Assembly (NCBI RefSeq): GCF_900631945.1
Contig: NZ_UZWE01000024.1
Span: 124,001 to 188,000 of the forward strand
Direction: 5' to 3'
DNA from: Paracoccus haematequi
GTDB lineage: Bacteria > Pseudomonadota > Alphaproteobacteria > Rhodobacterales > Rhodobacteraceae
Length of the DNA stretch: 64,000 nucleotides
Notes under the pieces: generated by a model
What the model saw: only the letters and a program-made list of their open reading frames with translations
What the model was told of the DNA's origin: nothing
Database searches by the model: none
Shown: in pieces, positions 52,413 to 62,131 of the stretch
How positions within the stretch are numbered: the first letter of the stretch is position 1
Layout of the letters: every line of letters begins with the position of its first letter
Made by a program: the position numbers and the translations under genes

Positions 52413-53678
52413 ATGTCCCGGCTGCGCTGGATCCTGTCGCGGCTGCGCCGGACGCTGTGGGTGCGCGTCGCGCTCTATGCGGTGCTGGGGGTCGCGGCGG
52501 CGGTGGCGGCGACGCTGGCCGCCTGGTTGCCCTGGCCCCTGCCCATCGACATCAGCGCCGAGGCGATCGACAGCCTGCTGAACGTCATCGCCAGCAGCAT
52601 GTTGGCGGTCACGACCTTTTCTGTCACGGCGCTGACCTCGGCCTATGGCTCGGCCACCTCGAACGCCACGCCCCGCGCCACCCGCCTGCTGACCGAGGAC
52701 GACTTCATCCAGTCGGTGCTGGCGACCTTCATCGGGTCGTTCCTGTTCAGCATCGTCGGGCTGGTCGCGCTGCGGGTCAGCGTCTACGGCCCGCAGGGCC
52801 GGGCGCTGCTGTTCGTGACCACGGTGCTGGTCATCGTCCTGATCGTGCTGGCGCTGCTGCGCTGGATCCACCAGCTGACCAAGCTGGGCCGGGTCGGCGA
52901 CACCATCGACCGGCTTGAGGACGCGACCCGCCGGTCCATGCAGGCGCGGCTGGACCTGCCTTTCCTGGGCGGCCGCCCGCTGCCCGACGACGCGCCCGAC
53001 GCCCCCGCCATCCTGTCGGACCAGGTGGGCTATGTCGAATTCATCGACACCGCCGCCCTGTCCGACCTGTGCGAGGATCGCGGCATCGGGCTGGACATCC
53101 GCGTCCTGCCGGGCGCCTTCGTCTATCACGGCAGCACGCTGGCCGTGCCGCGCGGCGGAACCGCCGCCGACGATCTGGCCGACCGGGTGCGTCGCGCCTT
53201 CACCATTTCGGCCGCGCGGTCCTTCGACCAGGATCCGCGCTTCGGCGTGATCGCCCTGACCGAGGTCGGAATGCGCGCCCTGTCCGCCGCCGTCAACGAT
53301 CCCGGCACCGCAATCGACGTGATCGGGCGGCATGTGCGGCTGCTGACCTTCTGGGGCGACGGCTGGCACAAGGCCGAGACGCAGGAACCCCGCTATCCCC
53401 GCCTGCGTCTGCCGCCCCTGCGCCACGAGGACATGCTGGACGACGCCTTCTACATGATGGCGCGCGAGGCTGCGGGCCATATCGACATCCTGACCCGGCT
53501 GATCAAGGGCCTGGACGCGCTGACCCGCACCGGCCCCCAGGCCGCGCGTCAGGCGGCGGCCGCGCAATTGCGGCTGGCCTGCGCGCGCGGGGCCGAGGCC
53601 TTGCCCGGTCCCGACCGGCTGCGGTTGCGGCGCCTGATGGATGAACTTGCCGTTCCATACGGGTCCGATCCGGCCTGA
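52413..53678 (+). CDS. DUF2254 membrane protein
   Basis: A 421-aa predicted inner-membrane protein. Four hydrophobic helices lie in the first ~150 residues (near 14-35, 55-78, 102-122, 133-150), followed by a soluble domain. The block SSMLAVTTFSVTALTSAYGS and the region GVIALTEVGMRALSAAVNDPGTAIDV are the DUF2254 hallmarks. No function is established. It begins 1 nt after the binding-protein stop, so it belongs to the same transcript. Confidence 0.85.
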   Translation: MSRLRWILSRLRRTLWVRVALYAVLGVAAAVAATLAAWLPWPLPIDISAEAIDSLLNVIASSMLAVTTFSVTALTSAYGSATSNATPRATRLLTEDDFIQSVLATFIGSFLFSIVGLVALRVSVYGPQGRALLFVTTVLVIVLIVLALLRWIHQLTKLGRVGDTIDRLEDATRRSMQARLDLPFLGGRPLPDDAPDAPAILSDQVGYVEFIDTAALSDLCEDRGIGLDIRVLPGAFVYHGSTLAVPRGGTAADDLADRVRRAFTISAARSFDQDPRFGVIALTEVGMRALSAAVNDPGTAIDVIGRHVRLLTFWGDGWHKAETQEPRYPRLRLPPLRHEDMLDDAFYMMAREAAGHIDILTRLIKGLDALTRTGPQAARQAAAAQLRLACARGAEALPGPDRLRLRRLMDELAVPYGSDPA

Positions 53679-53703
53679 CGATCGGGTTCCGCCGGTTTTG
53701 GTC

Positions 53704-53732
53704 TTTTCAAACGCGATCTTGGGCGGCATAGT
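53704..53732 (+). promoter_or_regulatory. Candidate leuA promoter
   Basis: TTTTCA, 17 nt, CATAGT (53727-53732). A transcript starting 7-8 nt later would begin at the A of the leader-peptide ATG (53740), so that mRNA might be leaderless. The -35 match is modest. Confidence 0.4.
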
Positions 53733-53739
53733 CCCCGCC

Positions 53740-53838
53740 ATGACCCGGATGCTGGACATTCCCGCCGCCTCGACCGCGCCTTTCGGCGCGCGTCTGGTCG
53801 TGAACCTCCGCGGTCTGCTGCTTCTTACGCTGCGCTGA
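53740..53838 (+). CDS. leuL: Leucine-rich leader peptide of leuA
   Basis: A 32-aa ORF, MTRMLDIPAASTAPFGARLV then VNLRGLLLLTLR and stop. Eight of 32 residues are Leu, six of them in the last ten codons (CTC, CTG CTG CTT CTT, CTG), 75 bp before the leuA start. That is the layout of a transcription- or translation-attenuation leader: scarcity of charged tRNA-Leu would stall the ribosome there. No typical Shine-Dalgarno is seen; a leaderless start is possible. The function is inferred. Confidence 0.72.
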   Translation: MTRMLDIPAASTAPFGARLVVNLRGLLLLTLR

Positions 53839-53895
53839 GCGGGTCTCCGGGCCGCCGCTCAGCCAGGAACGTGCCCGGTCATTCCCGACAGACCC
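53834..53895 (+). promoter_or_regulatory. leuA leader: mutually exclusive RNA stems
   Basis: Stem A: GCTGAGCGG (53834-53842) pairs perfectly with CCGCTCAGC (53855-53863), overlapping the leader stop codon. Stem B: GGGTCT and CCGGGC (53841-53852) can instead pair with GCCCGG (53873-53878) and AGACCC (53890-53895). A and B share bases, so ribosome position on the leader could choose between them. No T-run follows either. Confidence 0.5.
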
Positions 53896-53913
53896 CGTAA
53901 GAAAGCGCATCCC

Positions 53914-55470
53914 ATGACCGACAAGAACCGCGTCGTCATCTTCGACACCACCCTTCGCGACGGCGAGCAGTCGCCCGGCGCCACCATGTCCCACGAGGAA
54001 AAGCTGGAAATCGCGTCCATGCTGGACGAGATGGGCGTGGACATCATCGAGGCGGGCTTCCCCATCGCCTCGGAAGGCGATTTCGCCGCCGTGTCAGAGA
54101 TCGCCAAACAGGCGAAGAACGCCGTGATCTGCGGCCTGGCCCGCGCGCAGCTGCCCGACATCGACCGTTGCTGGGAGGCCGTGCGCCACGCGAAACGCCC
54201 GCGCATCCACACCTTCATCGGCACCTCGCCCCTGCACCGGGCGATCCCGAACCTGGACATGGACCAGATGGCCGAACGGATCGAGCAGACCGTGACGCAC
54301 GCCCGCAACCTCTGCGACAACGTACAATGGTCGCCCATGGACGCCACGCGGACCGAACATGACTATCTGTGCCGCGTGGTGGAAATCGCCATCAAGGCGG
54401 GCGCCACCACCATCAACATCCCCGATACCGTGGGCTATACCGCCCCGCGCGAATCGGCCGACCTGATCCGCATGCTGCTGGAACGCGTGCCGGGGTCGGA
54501 AAACGTGGTCTTCGCCACCCATTGCCACAACGACCTGGGCATGGCGACCGCCAACGCCCTGGCCGCCGTGGAAGCAGGCGCCCGCCAGATCGAATGCACC
54601 ATCAACGGGCTTGGCGAACGCGCGGGCAACACGGCCTTGGAAGAGGTCGTGATGGCGCTCAAGGTGCGCCATGACATCATGCCCTTCGACACCGGCATCG
54701 ACACCACGAAGATCATCGGCATTTCCCGCCGCGTGGCCCAGGTCAGCGGTTTCCCGGTGCAGTTCAACAAGGCCATCGTCGGCAAGAACGCCTTCCTGCA
54801 CGAATCGGGGATCCACCAGGACGGCGTGCTGAAGAATGTCGAGACCTTCGAGATCATGCGCCCCGCCGACATCGGGCTGAATGAAACCAACATCGCCATG
54901 GGCAAGCATTCGGGCCGCGCCGCCCTGCGCGCCAAGCTGGCCGATCTGGGATACGAGGTCGGCGACAACCAGTTGAAGGACATCTTCGTGCGCTTCAAGG
55001 CCTTGGCCGACCGCAAGAAAGAGGTCTATGACGAGGATATCGTGGCGCTTGTCCAGGACGCCTCGGCCAATACCGGCGACGATTTCCTTCAGGTCAAGCA
55101 CCTGCGCGTGGTCTGCGGCAGCGACGGGCAGTCGGCGGATCTGACGATGATCGTGGACGGGCAGGAACAGACCGTCCATGCCACCGGGGACGGCCCGGTC
55201 GATGCCTGCTTCAATGCCGTGAAGCAGATCTTCCCGCACAATGCGACGCTGAAGCTGTATCAGGTCCATGCCGTGACCGAAGGCACCGACGCCCAGGCCA
55301 CCGTCAGCGTGCGGATGGAGGAGGACGGCCGCATCGTGAACGGCCAGGCCGCCGACACCGACACGATCCTGGCCAGCGTCAAGGCCTATGTCGGCGCGCT
55401 GAACCACCTGATCGTGCGCCGTACGCGGGCGGGCCGGGACGGCAAGGAAATCAGCATGTATTCGCACTGA
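53914..55470 (+). CDS. leuA: 2-isopropylmalate synthase
   Basis: First committed step of leucine synthesis: acetyl-CoA plus 2-oxoisovalerate. The 518-aa enzyme has the TIM-barrel signature FDTTLRDGEQSPGATMS, the metal-binding HCHNDLGMATANALA and GAGQIECTINGLGERAGN-type segment (ARQIECTINGLGERAGN). The C-terminal regulatory domain (about 395-518, FLQVKHLRVVCGSDGQ, ATGDGPVDACFNAVK) binds leucine. Feedback inhibition is therefore expected in addition to the leader-peptide control. A hairpin follows the stop. Confidence 0.96.
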   Translation: MTDKNRVVIFDTTLRDGEQSPGATMSHEEKLEIASMLDEMGVDIIEAGFPIASEGDFAAVSEIAKQAKNAVICGLARAQLPDIDRCWEAVRHAKRPRIHTFIGTSPLHRAIPNLDMDQMAERIEQTVTHARNLCDNVQWSPMDATRTEHDYLCRVVEIAIKAGATTINIPDTVGYTAPRESADLIRMLLERVPGSENVVFATHCHNDLGMATANALAAVEAGARQIECTINGLGERAGNTALEEVVMALKVRHDIMPFDTGIDTTKIIGISRRVAQVSGFPVQFNKAIVGKNAFLHESGIHQDGVLKNVETFEIMRPADIGLNETNIAMGKHSGRAALRAKLADLGYEVGDNQLKDIFVRFKALADRKKEVYDEDIVALVQDASANTGDDFLQVKHLRVVCGSDGQSADLTMIVDGQEQTVHATGDGPVDACFNAVKQIFPHNATLKLYQVHAVTEGTDAQATVSVRMEEDGRIVNGQAADTDTILASVKAYVGALNHLIVRRTRAGRDGKEISMYSH

Positions 55471-55495
55471 CGCCCGTTCACGGCGGATGCTTTCC

Positions 55496-55521
55496 AGCCC
55501 CGGTGCCACGGCGCCGGGGCT
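55496..55521 (+). terminator. Hairpin terminator after leuA
   Basis: An 11-bp stem (55496-55506 with 55511-55521, one wobble pair) followed by a short TTTCC, 25 nt after the stop. Confidence 0.6.
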
Positions 55522-55572
55522 TTCCGCATTAAGCCTGTACAAAAAGACAGCCGCGCGGCATCGCCATTTCGT

Positions 55573-55586
55573 TGACGTAAACGTCA
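55573..55586. promoter_or_regulatory. Palindrome upstream of VPLPA gene 2
   Basis: TGACGT-AA-ACGTCA, a perfect 14-bp dyad, directly before a -10-like CATAAT (55587-55592). It could be an operator for a regulator of this surface protein. A separate small hairpin (GGCAGA-GAA-TCTGCC, 55609-55623) before a T-rich run lies between it and the gene. Confidence 0.45.
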
Positions 55587-55671
55587 CATAATGAGAGATC
55601 CCTCGCCAGGCAGAGAATCTGCCGGGCCTTTTAATTGTTTTGGTGCTGAATGCGCCAGTAAAGAGGATAAG

Positions 55672-56268
55672 ATGCGCGCCTTCTGTCTTGCCATCGCGAC
55701 CGCCCTGATGGCGGCCGGGGCTGCCAACGCCGCCACCCTGACCGAGGGTACCGGAGCCGCCGAATTTTCGCACGACTGGAAAAACCCCACCATCGTCGCC
55801 GCAGGCGTCGATCACATTTCGGGCAGCTGGGACGTCCAGAACGATCACGACATCCTGGGCTTCACCTCGCTGAAGGCGGGTGCGCAGACCATCACGCTGA
55901 CCTTTTCGCCCAAGACGCCCATCGGCGCGACCGACTGGTCGTTCTCGGCCGGGGGCGAACTGCGCTATCAAACCTATGCGCCGAAATACAGCGCCTGGGA
56001 GGGCACGACGTTCGGCAGGGTCGCCCTGAACCACGCGAACCGCGGCGGTGATTTCACCTATGCGCTGAACCTGGGCGACGATTTCGCCGGCGTCCTGTAT
56101 TTGGGCCTTTACGGCACCCATGGCAGCCTGAACTACAACATCGCCGTTCCGGGCAATGCCGTGGCCGAACCCCAGCCCGCGCCGGTCCCGCTGCCCGCCG
56201 GCGCCGCGCTGCTGCCCGCCGGTGTTGCCGCGCTGGCCCTTCTGCGCCGTCGCCGCAAGGCGCGCTGA
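55672..56268 (+). CDS. VPLPA-CTERM sorting domain protein 2
   Basis: A 198-aa exported protein with signal peptide MRAFCLAIATALMAAGAANA and a beta-rich middle (LKAGAQTITLTFSPKTPIGA). The C-terminal sorting signal is VPLPAGAALLPAG, a helix, RRRRKAR. It is unrelated in its middle to the first VPLPA protein. The frame opens 27 codons earlier at 55591; ATG 55672 with AGAGGATAAG just before gives the signal peptide and is chosen. A terminator follows. Processing by an exosortase encoded elsewhere is expected from the family. Confidence 0.8.
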   Translation: MRAFCLAIATALMAAGAANAATLTEGTGAAEFSHDWKNPTIVAAGVDHISGSWDVQNDHDILGFTSLKAGAQTITLTFSPKTPIGATDWSFSAGGELRYQTYAPKYSAWEGTTFGRVALNHANRGGDFTYALNLGDDFAGVLYLGLYGTHGSLNYNIAVPGNAVAEPQPAPVPLPAGAALLPAGVAALALLRRRRKAR

Positions 56269-56285
56269 CGGTCAGGCAATCTATG

Positions 56286-56319
56286 AAGGGTGCCCTCGCC
56301 GGTCGGGGGCGCCCTTTTT
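56286..56319 (+). terminator. Rho-independent terminator of VPLPA gene 2
   Basis: A 10-bp stem (56286-56295 with 56307-56316, one G-U) ending in TTTTT (56315-56319), 17 nt after the stop. Confidence 0.85.
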
Positions 56320-56388
56320 CATGCCTGCGCCGCATCTGCGCCCCGCAACCAGGGCATGTGCCCGGTTCCGCCGATCACGGCAACGGGG

Positions 56389-56417
56389 CTTTCGCGCCGC
56401 AGCCGAGGCTTCTATAT
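56389..56417 (+). promoter_or_regulatory. Possible mreB promoter
   Basis: CTTTCG, 17 nt, CTATAT (56412-56417), about 110 nt upstream of mreB. A 6-bp hairpin (GCCGGT-GAA-ACCGGC, 56494-56508) lies shortly before the start codon. The -35 box is weak. Confidence 0.3.
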
Positions 56418-56501
56418 GGGGACACCACCTGGGAAGCTTCGCGCGTCGATTCCGCGCCGTGGCTGCGCCATAGGCGGACAAGAACGGGCATCAGCCGGTG
56501 A

Positions 56502-57560
<1,059 letters not shown>

Positions 57561-57587
57561 GAGGCGGCCCGGAAGGGGGCTGCGTGA

Positions 57588-58523
57588 ATGGCACGCAAGG
57601 GACCAGATTTCACCACACCCGTGCGGCGCGTGCTGATCGCGCTGATGGCGCTTGTGCTGGTGGCGCTGTTCCTGTTCTGGCGCATCGACAGCCCGCGCGC
57701 CGAGGCGATGCGCATCGCCATCATCGACCGCGTGGTGCCCCGCTTCGAATGGGCGCTGGCGCCGGTCACGCGGGCCAGCCAGATGATCGGCGGGTTCCAG
57801 TCCTATGCCCGGATCTACGAGCAGAACCAGGAACTGCGCCGGGAATTGCAGCAGATGCAGGCCTGGAAGGAAGCCGCCGTCCAGCTGGAACAGGAAAACT
57901 CCAAGCTGATGGCGCTGAACAACGTCCGCATCGACCCGGCGCTGACCAGCGTCACCGGCATGGTAATGGCCGACAGCGGGTCGGCCTTCCGCCAGTCGGT
58001 GCTGCTGAACGTGGGCGCGCAGGACGGCATCGTCGAAGGCTGGGCGACGATGGACGGGCTGGGCCTTGTCGGCCGCATCTCGGGGGTGGGCCAGCGGACC
58101 AGCCGGGTGGTGCTGCTGACCGATCCGTCGTCGCGCATCCCGGTGACCGCCCAGCCGTCCGGTGAACGGGCGCTGCTGACGGGCGACAACACGTCGCTGC
58201 CGTTCCTGGATTTCATCGAGATGCCCGACAATGTGCGGCCCGGCGACCGGGTCGTCACCTCGGGCGACGGCGGGGTGTTTCCGCCGGGGCTGCTGGCGGG
58301 GCAGGTGGTCCAGGGCAGCGACGGGCGGATACGGCTGCGGCTGGCGGCCGATTACGGGCGGCTGGAATTCCTGCGGGTGCTGCGGTCCCATCCGGCCGAG
58401 ATGGTGGTGGACAGCGGCGCGGTGATCGCGCCCGGCGACCGGGGCCTGATCGGACCGCAGCGGCCCGCCTCGCCGGTCGAGGCGGCGGTGGCGTCCGATC
58501 CGCTGGCCACGGGCGCCGAATGA
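57588..58523 (+). CDS. mreC: Rod shape-determining protein MreC
   Basis: Periplasmic scaffold of the elongasome. The 311-aa bitopic protein has a membrane helix (about 14-32, LIALMALVLVALFLFW), a coiled coil (about 70-108, YEQNQELRRELQQMQAWKE) and the two-barrel MreC domain. The latter includes GSAFRQSVLLNVGAQDGIVE and LVGRISGVGQRTSRVVLLTD. The C-terminal tail is proline/alanine-rich. The start is 27 nt after mreB; its 3' end overlaps mreD by 4 nt. Confidence 0.95.
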   Translation: MARKGPDFTTPVRRVLIALMALVLVALFLFWRIDSPRAEAMRIAIIDRVVPRFEWALAPVTRASQMIGGFQSYARIYEQNQELRRELQQMQAWKEAAVQLEQENSKLMALNNVRIDPALTSVTGMVMADSGSAFRQSVLLNVGAQDGIVEGWATMDGLGLVGRISGVGQRTSRVVLLTDPSSRIPVTAQPSGERALLTGDNTSLPFLDFIEMPDNVRPGDRVVTSGDGGVFPPGLLAGQVVQGSDGRIRLRLAADYGRLEFLRVLRSHPAEMVVDSGAVIAPGDRGLIGPQRPASPVEAAVASDPLATGAE

Positions 58524-59050
58524 TGAACCGGCAGGTGCTGATCGGAACGATCCTGTTCTGCACGGCCATGGCGGTGCTGCTGTTCCTGCGGCTGCTGCCC
58601 CTGTCGCCGGGCACGACGCGCTGGCCGGGACCCGACTTGGAATTGTGCCTGGTGCTGGCCTGGATGCTGCGCCGTCCCGACCAGCTTGCCGCCCCGGTGA
58701 TCGCCCTGGCCTTCCTGGTCCAGAACGCCATCCTGTTTCACCCCTTGGGCCTGTGGCCCGCCATCGTGCTGGCCGGATCCGAGGCCGCACGCCTGCGTGA
58801 GGGGCGTTGGCGCGATGGGCCGTTCATGGTTGAATGGCTGCGCGTGTCGGTCCTGATGGGCGTGATGATGCTGGGTTATCGCTTCGCGCAGGTGGTGTTC
58901 ATGCTGCCGGTTCCGGCCCTGGGGCAGGTGATCCTGCAATACATCGCCACCGTCGCCGCCTATCCGGCGGTGGTGCTGGCCGCGCGCGTCCTGTTCGGAC
59001 TGCGCCGCGTCACCCTGGCGGAAGCCGAGCAGATGAGGTTCGCCCGATGA
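58520..59050 (+). CDS. mreD: Rod shape-determining protein MreD
   Basis: A 176-aa membrane protein that completes the MreBCD complex. It has about five hydrophobic helices (VLIGTILFCTAMAVLLFLRL, LELCLVLAWML, LAAPVIALAFLVQNAILF, and two more). Sequence is divergent, as usual for MreD; position between mreC and mrdA and the overlaps at both ends (4 nt each) support the call. Two ATG codons, 58520 and 58523, stand at the start. Confidence 0.9.
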   Translation: MMNRQVLIGTILFCTAMAVLLFLRLLPLSPGTTRWPGPDLELCLVLAWMLRRPDQLAAPVIALAFLVQNAILFHPLGLWPAIVLAGSEAARLREGRWRDGPFMVEWLRVSVLMGVMMLGYRFAQVVFMLPVPALGQVILQYIATVAAYPAVVLAARVLFGLRRVTLAEAEQMRFAR

Positions 59051-60987
59051 CACGAACGCCGCGCCAGACCGGCGACACGGGCCGGGGCATCGGCCGCCGG
59101 GGGCTGCTGCTGGCGGGCATCCAGCTGGGCGTGGTCACGACCCTGGCGCTGAAGCTGCGGTCCATGCAGGTGGAACATGCCGAGGAATACCGGATGCTGG
59201 CCGACGGCAATTCCATCAAGATCCGCCTGCTGGTGCCCGCGCGCGGGCTGATCCACGACCGCAACGGCATCGTCATCGCCGGCAACGAGCAGAATTACCG
59301 CGTGACCCTGACGCGCGAGGAAGCGGGCGGCGACGTGGAACCCGTTCTGCGCCGCCTGGCCCGGCTGATCCCCATCAGCGACGCCCGCATGGCCGAGCTT
59401 CTGGACGAATTTTCCAGGCGCAGCGCGATCACTCCCATTGTCCTGGCCGATCGCCTGACCTGGGAACAGTTCAGCTCCATCGCCGTGAACGCGCCCGCGC
59501 TGGCGGGCGTCACGCCGGAATCGGGTCTGTCGCGCGTCTATCCCCGCGGGGGCGACATGGCGCATGTGCTGGGCTATGTCGGTCCGGTGTCGGACTATGA
59601 CCTGTCCAAGATCGAAAACCCTGATCCGGTGCTGATGCTGCCCGAGTTCCAATTAGGCAAGGTTGGCTTCGAGGCCCGGATGGAGGAACACCTGCGCGGC
59701 AAGGCCGGTCAGCGCCGGGTCGAGGTGAACAGCGCGGGCCGCGAGATGCGGCAACTGTCCCGGCAAGAGGGCGAACAGGGCGCGACCGTGCAGATGACAC
59801 TGGACGCGCGGCTGCAGAATTACGCGGCCCAGCGCATGGGCTCTGAGAGCGCCGCCGCCGTGGTGATCGACTGCCAGACGGGCGATATCGTCACGATCTG
59901 TTCGTCGCCGTCCTTCGATCCGAACAAGTTCGTGCGCGGGATTTCCTCGCCCGACTACAAGGCGCTGATGAACCACGACCACCGGCCCTTGGCCGACAAG
60001 ACGGTGCAGGGCGTCTATCCGCCGGGATCGACCTTCAAGATGGTCACGCTGCTGGCCGGGCTGGATTCAGGCGTCATCAACGCAGGCTCGCGGTTCTATT
60101 GCCCCGGCTATACCGAGGTCGGCGGGCGGCGCTTTCATTGCTGGCGCCGGGGCGGGCATGGCAGCGTCGATGCCGTGACAAGCCTGTCCCACAGCTGCGA
60201 CGTGTATTATTACGAACTGGCACAGAAGGTCGGCATCGACCGCATCGCGGCCATGGCCCGCAGGCTGGGCCTGGGCCAGCGCCACGACCTGCCCATGTCC
60301 GCCGTGGCCGAGGGGATCGCTCCCGACCGGGCCTGGAAGCAGGCGCGCCACGGCCAGGCCTGGCAGGTGGGCGACAGCCTGAACGCATCCATCGGGCAGG
60401 GCTATGTGCTGGCCTCGCCCCTGCAACTGGCGGTGATGACGGCGCGCATCGCATCCGGGCGAGAGGTCAGGCCGCGCCTGGTCCGGGCCATCGACGGGGT
60501 GGCCCACCCGGTGGCCGACTTTCCGGCGCTGGACGTGGACCCGGCCTTCCTGCGCGTGGCCCGCGCGGGCATGGACGCGGTGATGAATTCCGAAAGCGGC
60601 ACCGCCAAGCGGTCGCGCATCATCCGCGAGGAATGGCGCATGGCAGGCAAGACCGGCACCAGCCAGGTGCGCAACATCACCGCCGCCGAACGCGCGCGGG
60701 GCGTGGTGTCGAACGAGCAACTGCCCTGGAACCGGCGCGACCACGCGCTGTTCGTCTGCTATGCCCCGTACGAGGCGCCGCGCTATGCGGTGTCGGTGGT
60801 GGTGGAACATGGCGGCGGCGGATCGACGGCGGCCGCGCCCATTGCCCGCGACATTCTGCTGTTTGCGCTGAACGGCGGCCTGCCGCCGCTGGACGCCGTG
60901 CCCGGCGATCAGCGCGACGCGATGGAGGAGCGCCACAACGCCATGCACCTGTTCACGCCGGATGCGCCCCGGCTGTCGCGGGCCTGA
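59047..60987 (+). CDS. mrdA: Penicillin-binding protein 2 (transpeptidase of the elongasome)
   Basis: Monofunctional class B PBP that cross-links peptidoglycan during elongation. The 646-aa protein has one N-terminal membrane helix (about 18-36), a dimerisation domain (LVPARGLIHDRNGIVIAGN) and the catalytic domain. The catalytic motifs are STFK (Ser328-Lys331) in YPPGSTFKMVTLL, SHSCD and KTGTSQ. ATG 59047 overlaps the mreD stop (ATGA); the longer open frame upstream lies inside mreD and is not used. Confidence 0.96.
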   Translation: MTRTPRQTGDTGRGIGRRGLLLAGIQLGVVTTLALKLRSMQVEHAEEYRMLADGNSIKIRLLVPARGLIHDRNGIVIAGNEQNYRVTLTREEAGGDVEPVLRRLARLIPISDARMAELLDEFSRRSAITPIVLADRLTWEQFSSIAVNAPALAGVTPESGLSRVYPRGGDMAHVLGYVGPVSDYDLSKIENPDPVLMLPEFQLGKVGFEARMEEHLRGKAGQRRVEVNSAGREMRQLSRQEGEQGATVQMTLDARLQNYAAQRMGSESAAAVVIDCQTGDIVTICSSPSFDPNKFVRGISSPDYKALMNHDHRPLADKTVQGVYPPGSTFKMVTLLAGLDSGVINAGSRFYCPGYTEVGGRRFHCWRRGGHGSVDAVTSLSHSCDVYYYELAQKVGIDRIAAMARRLGLGQRHDLPMSAVAEGIAPDRAWKQARHGQAWQVGDSLNASIGQGYVLASPLQLAVMTARIASGREVRPRLVRAIDGVAHPVADFPALDVDPAFLRVARAGMDAVMNSESGTAKRSRIIREEWRMAGKTGTSQVRNITAAERARGVVSNEQLPWNRRDHALFVCYAPYEAPRYAVSVVVEHGGGGSTAAAPIARDILLFALNGGLPPLDAVPGDQRDAMEERHNAMHLFTPDAPRLSRA

Positions 60988-60991
60988 CGCC

Positions 60992-62131
60992 ATGTCCTAT
61001 CTTGACTACAAGGTCGCCCAGACCCCCACCGGCATCCGCAAGATCCTGTATCTGAACTGGCCGCTGGTCTTCCTGATCGCAGCCGTGGCCAGCATCGGCT
61101 TTCTGATGCTGGTGTCGGTCGCCGGGGGCCGGGTCGATACCTGGGCCGAGCCGCAGATGTATCGCTTTGCCGCCGGCATGGTCATCATGGTCGGCCTGGC
61201 CTTCGTGCCCATGTGGTTCTGGCGCGGGATTTCCGTTCCAGCCTATGTCTGCTGCTTCCTGCTGCTGGTCGCGGTGGAACTGGTGGGCACCATCGGCATG
61301 GGCGCGCAGCGCTGGATCGACATCGGCCCGATCCGGTTGCAGCCGTCCGAACTGATGAAGATCTCGCTCGTGCTGCTGCTGGCCGCCTATTACGACTGGC
61401 TGGCCCCGCATCGGGTATCAAAGCCCCTGTGGGTGCTGATCCCGGTGTTGCTGATCCTGGCGCCGACCGCCCTGGTGCTGATCCAGCCGGATCTGGGCAC
61501 CTCGATCATGCTGGTGGCGGGGGGTGGCATCCTGATGTTCGCGGCGGGCGTGTCGCTGTGGTATTTCGCCGTGGTGATCGCCGCCGCCGTGGGGCTGGTC
61601 GCGACCGTGCTGGAAAGCCGGGGCACGGACTGGCAGCTTTTGAAGGACTATCAGTTCCGCCGCATCGACACCTTCCTGGACCCGACCGCTGATCCGCTGG
61701 GCGCGGGCTACAACATCATCCAGAGCCAGATCGCCCTGGGATCGGGCGGCTGGTCGGGGCGGGGCTTCATGCAGGGCACGCAGTCGCGGCTGAACTTCCT
61801 GCCCGAGAAGCACACCGATTTCATCTTCACCGTCCTGGCCGAGGAGTTCGGTTTCGTCGGCGCCATGTCGCTGCTGGGTCTCTATACGCTGATCATCGGC
61901 TTCTGCCTCTATTCGGCGCTGTCGAACCGCGACCGCTTCGCCGCGCTGATCACGGTGGGCATCAGCGGGACGTTCTTCCTGTATTTCTCGATCAACATGG
62001 CCACGGTGATGGGGATGCTGCCCGCCAAGGGATCGCCCCTGCCGCTGGTCAGCTATGGCGGCACGTCGCTGATGATCCTGATGCTGGGCTTCGGGCTGGT
62101 GCAGGCCGCCCATGTCCACAGGCCGCGATGA
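60992..62131 (+). CDS. rodA: Rod shape-determining protein RodA (SEDS glycosyltransferase)
   Basis: Polymerises lipid II glycan strands with PBP2. The 379-aa protein has about ten membrane helices. The SEDS signatures are GAQRWIDIGPIRLQPSELMK, the conserved LVLIQPDLGTSIML, and FLPEKHTDFIFTVLAEEFGF with the catalytic-region acidic residues, ending LPLVSYGGTSLMI. ATG 60992 is 4 nt after mrdA. The stop overlaps ghrA by 4 nt. Confidence 0.96.
   Translation: MSYLDYKVAQTPTGIRKILYLNWPLVFLIAAVASIGFLMLVSVAGGRVDTWAEPQMYRFAAGMVIMVGLAFVPMWFWRGISVPAYVCCFLLLVAVELVGTIGMGAQRWIDIGPIRLQPSELMKISLVLLLAAYYDWLAPHRVSKPLWVLIPVLLILAPTALVLIQPDLGTSIMLVAGGGILMFAAGVSLWYFAVVIAAAVGLVATVLESRGTDWQLLKDYQFRRIDTFLDPTADPLGAGYNIIQSQIALGSGGWSGRGFMQGTQSRLNFLPEKHTDFIFTVLAEEFGFVGAMSLLGLYTLIIGFCLYSALSNRDRFAALITVGISGTFFLYFSINMATVMGMLPAKGSPLPLVSYGGTSLMILMLGFGLVQAAHVHRPR

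Noticed and set aside
50087..52414. A 775-codon antisense frame over pcs and the binding-protein gene
   Set aside because: The plus strand has clear signal peptide and family motifs; the antisense translation resembles no protein and has shadow-type composition.
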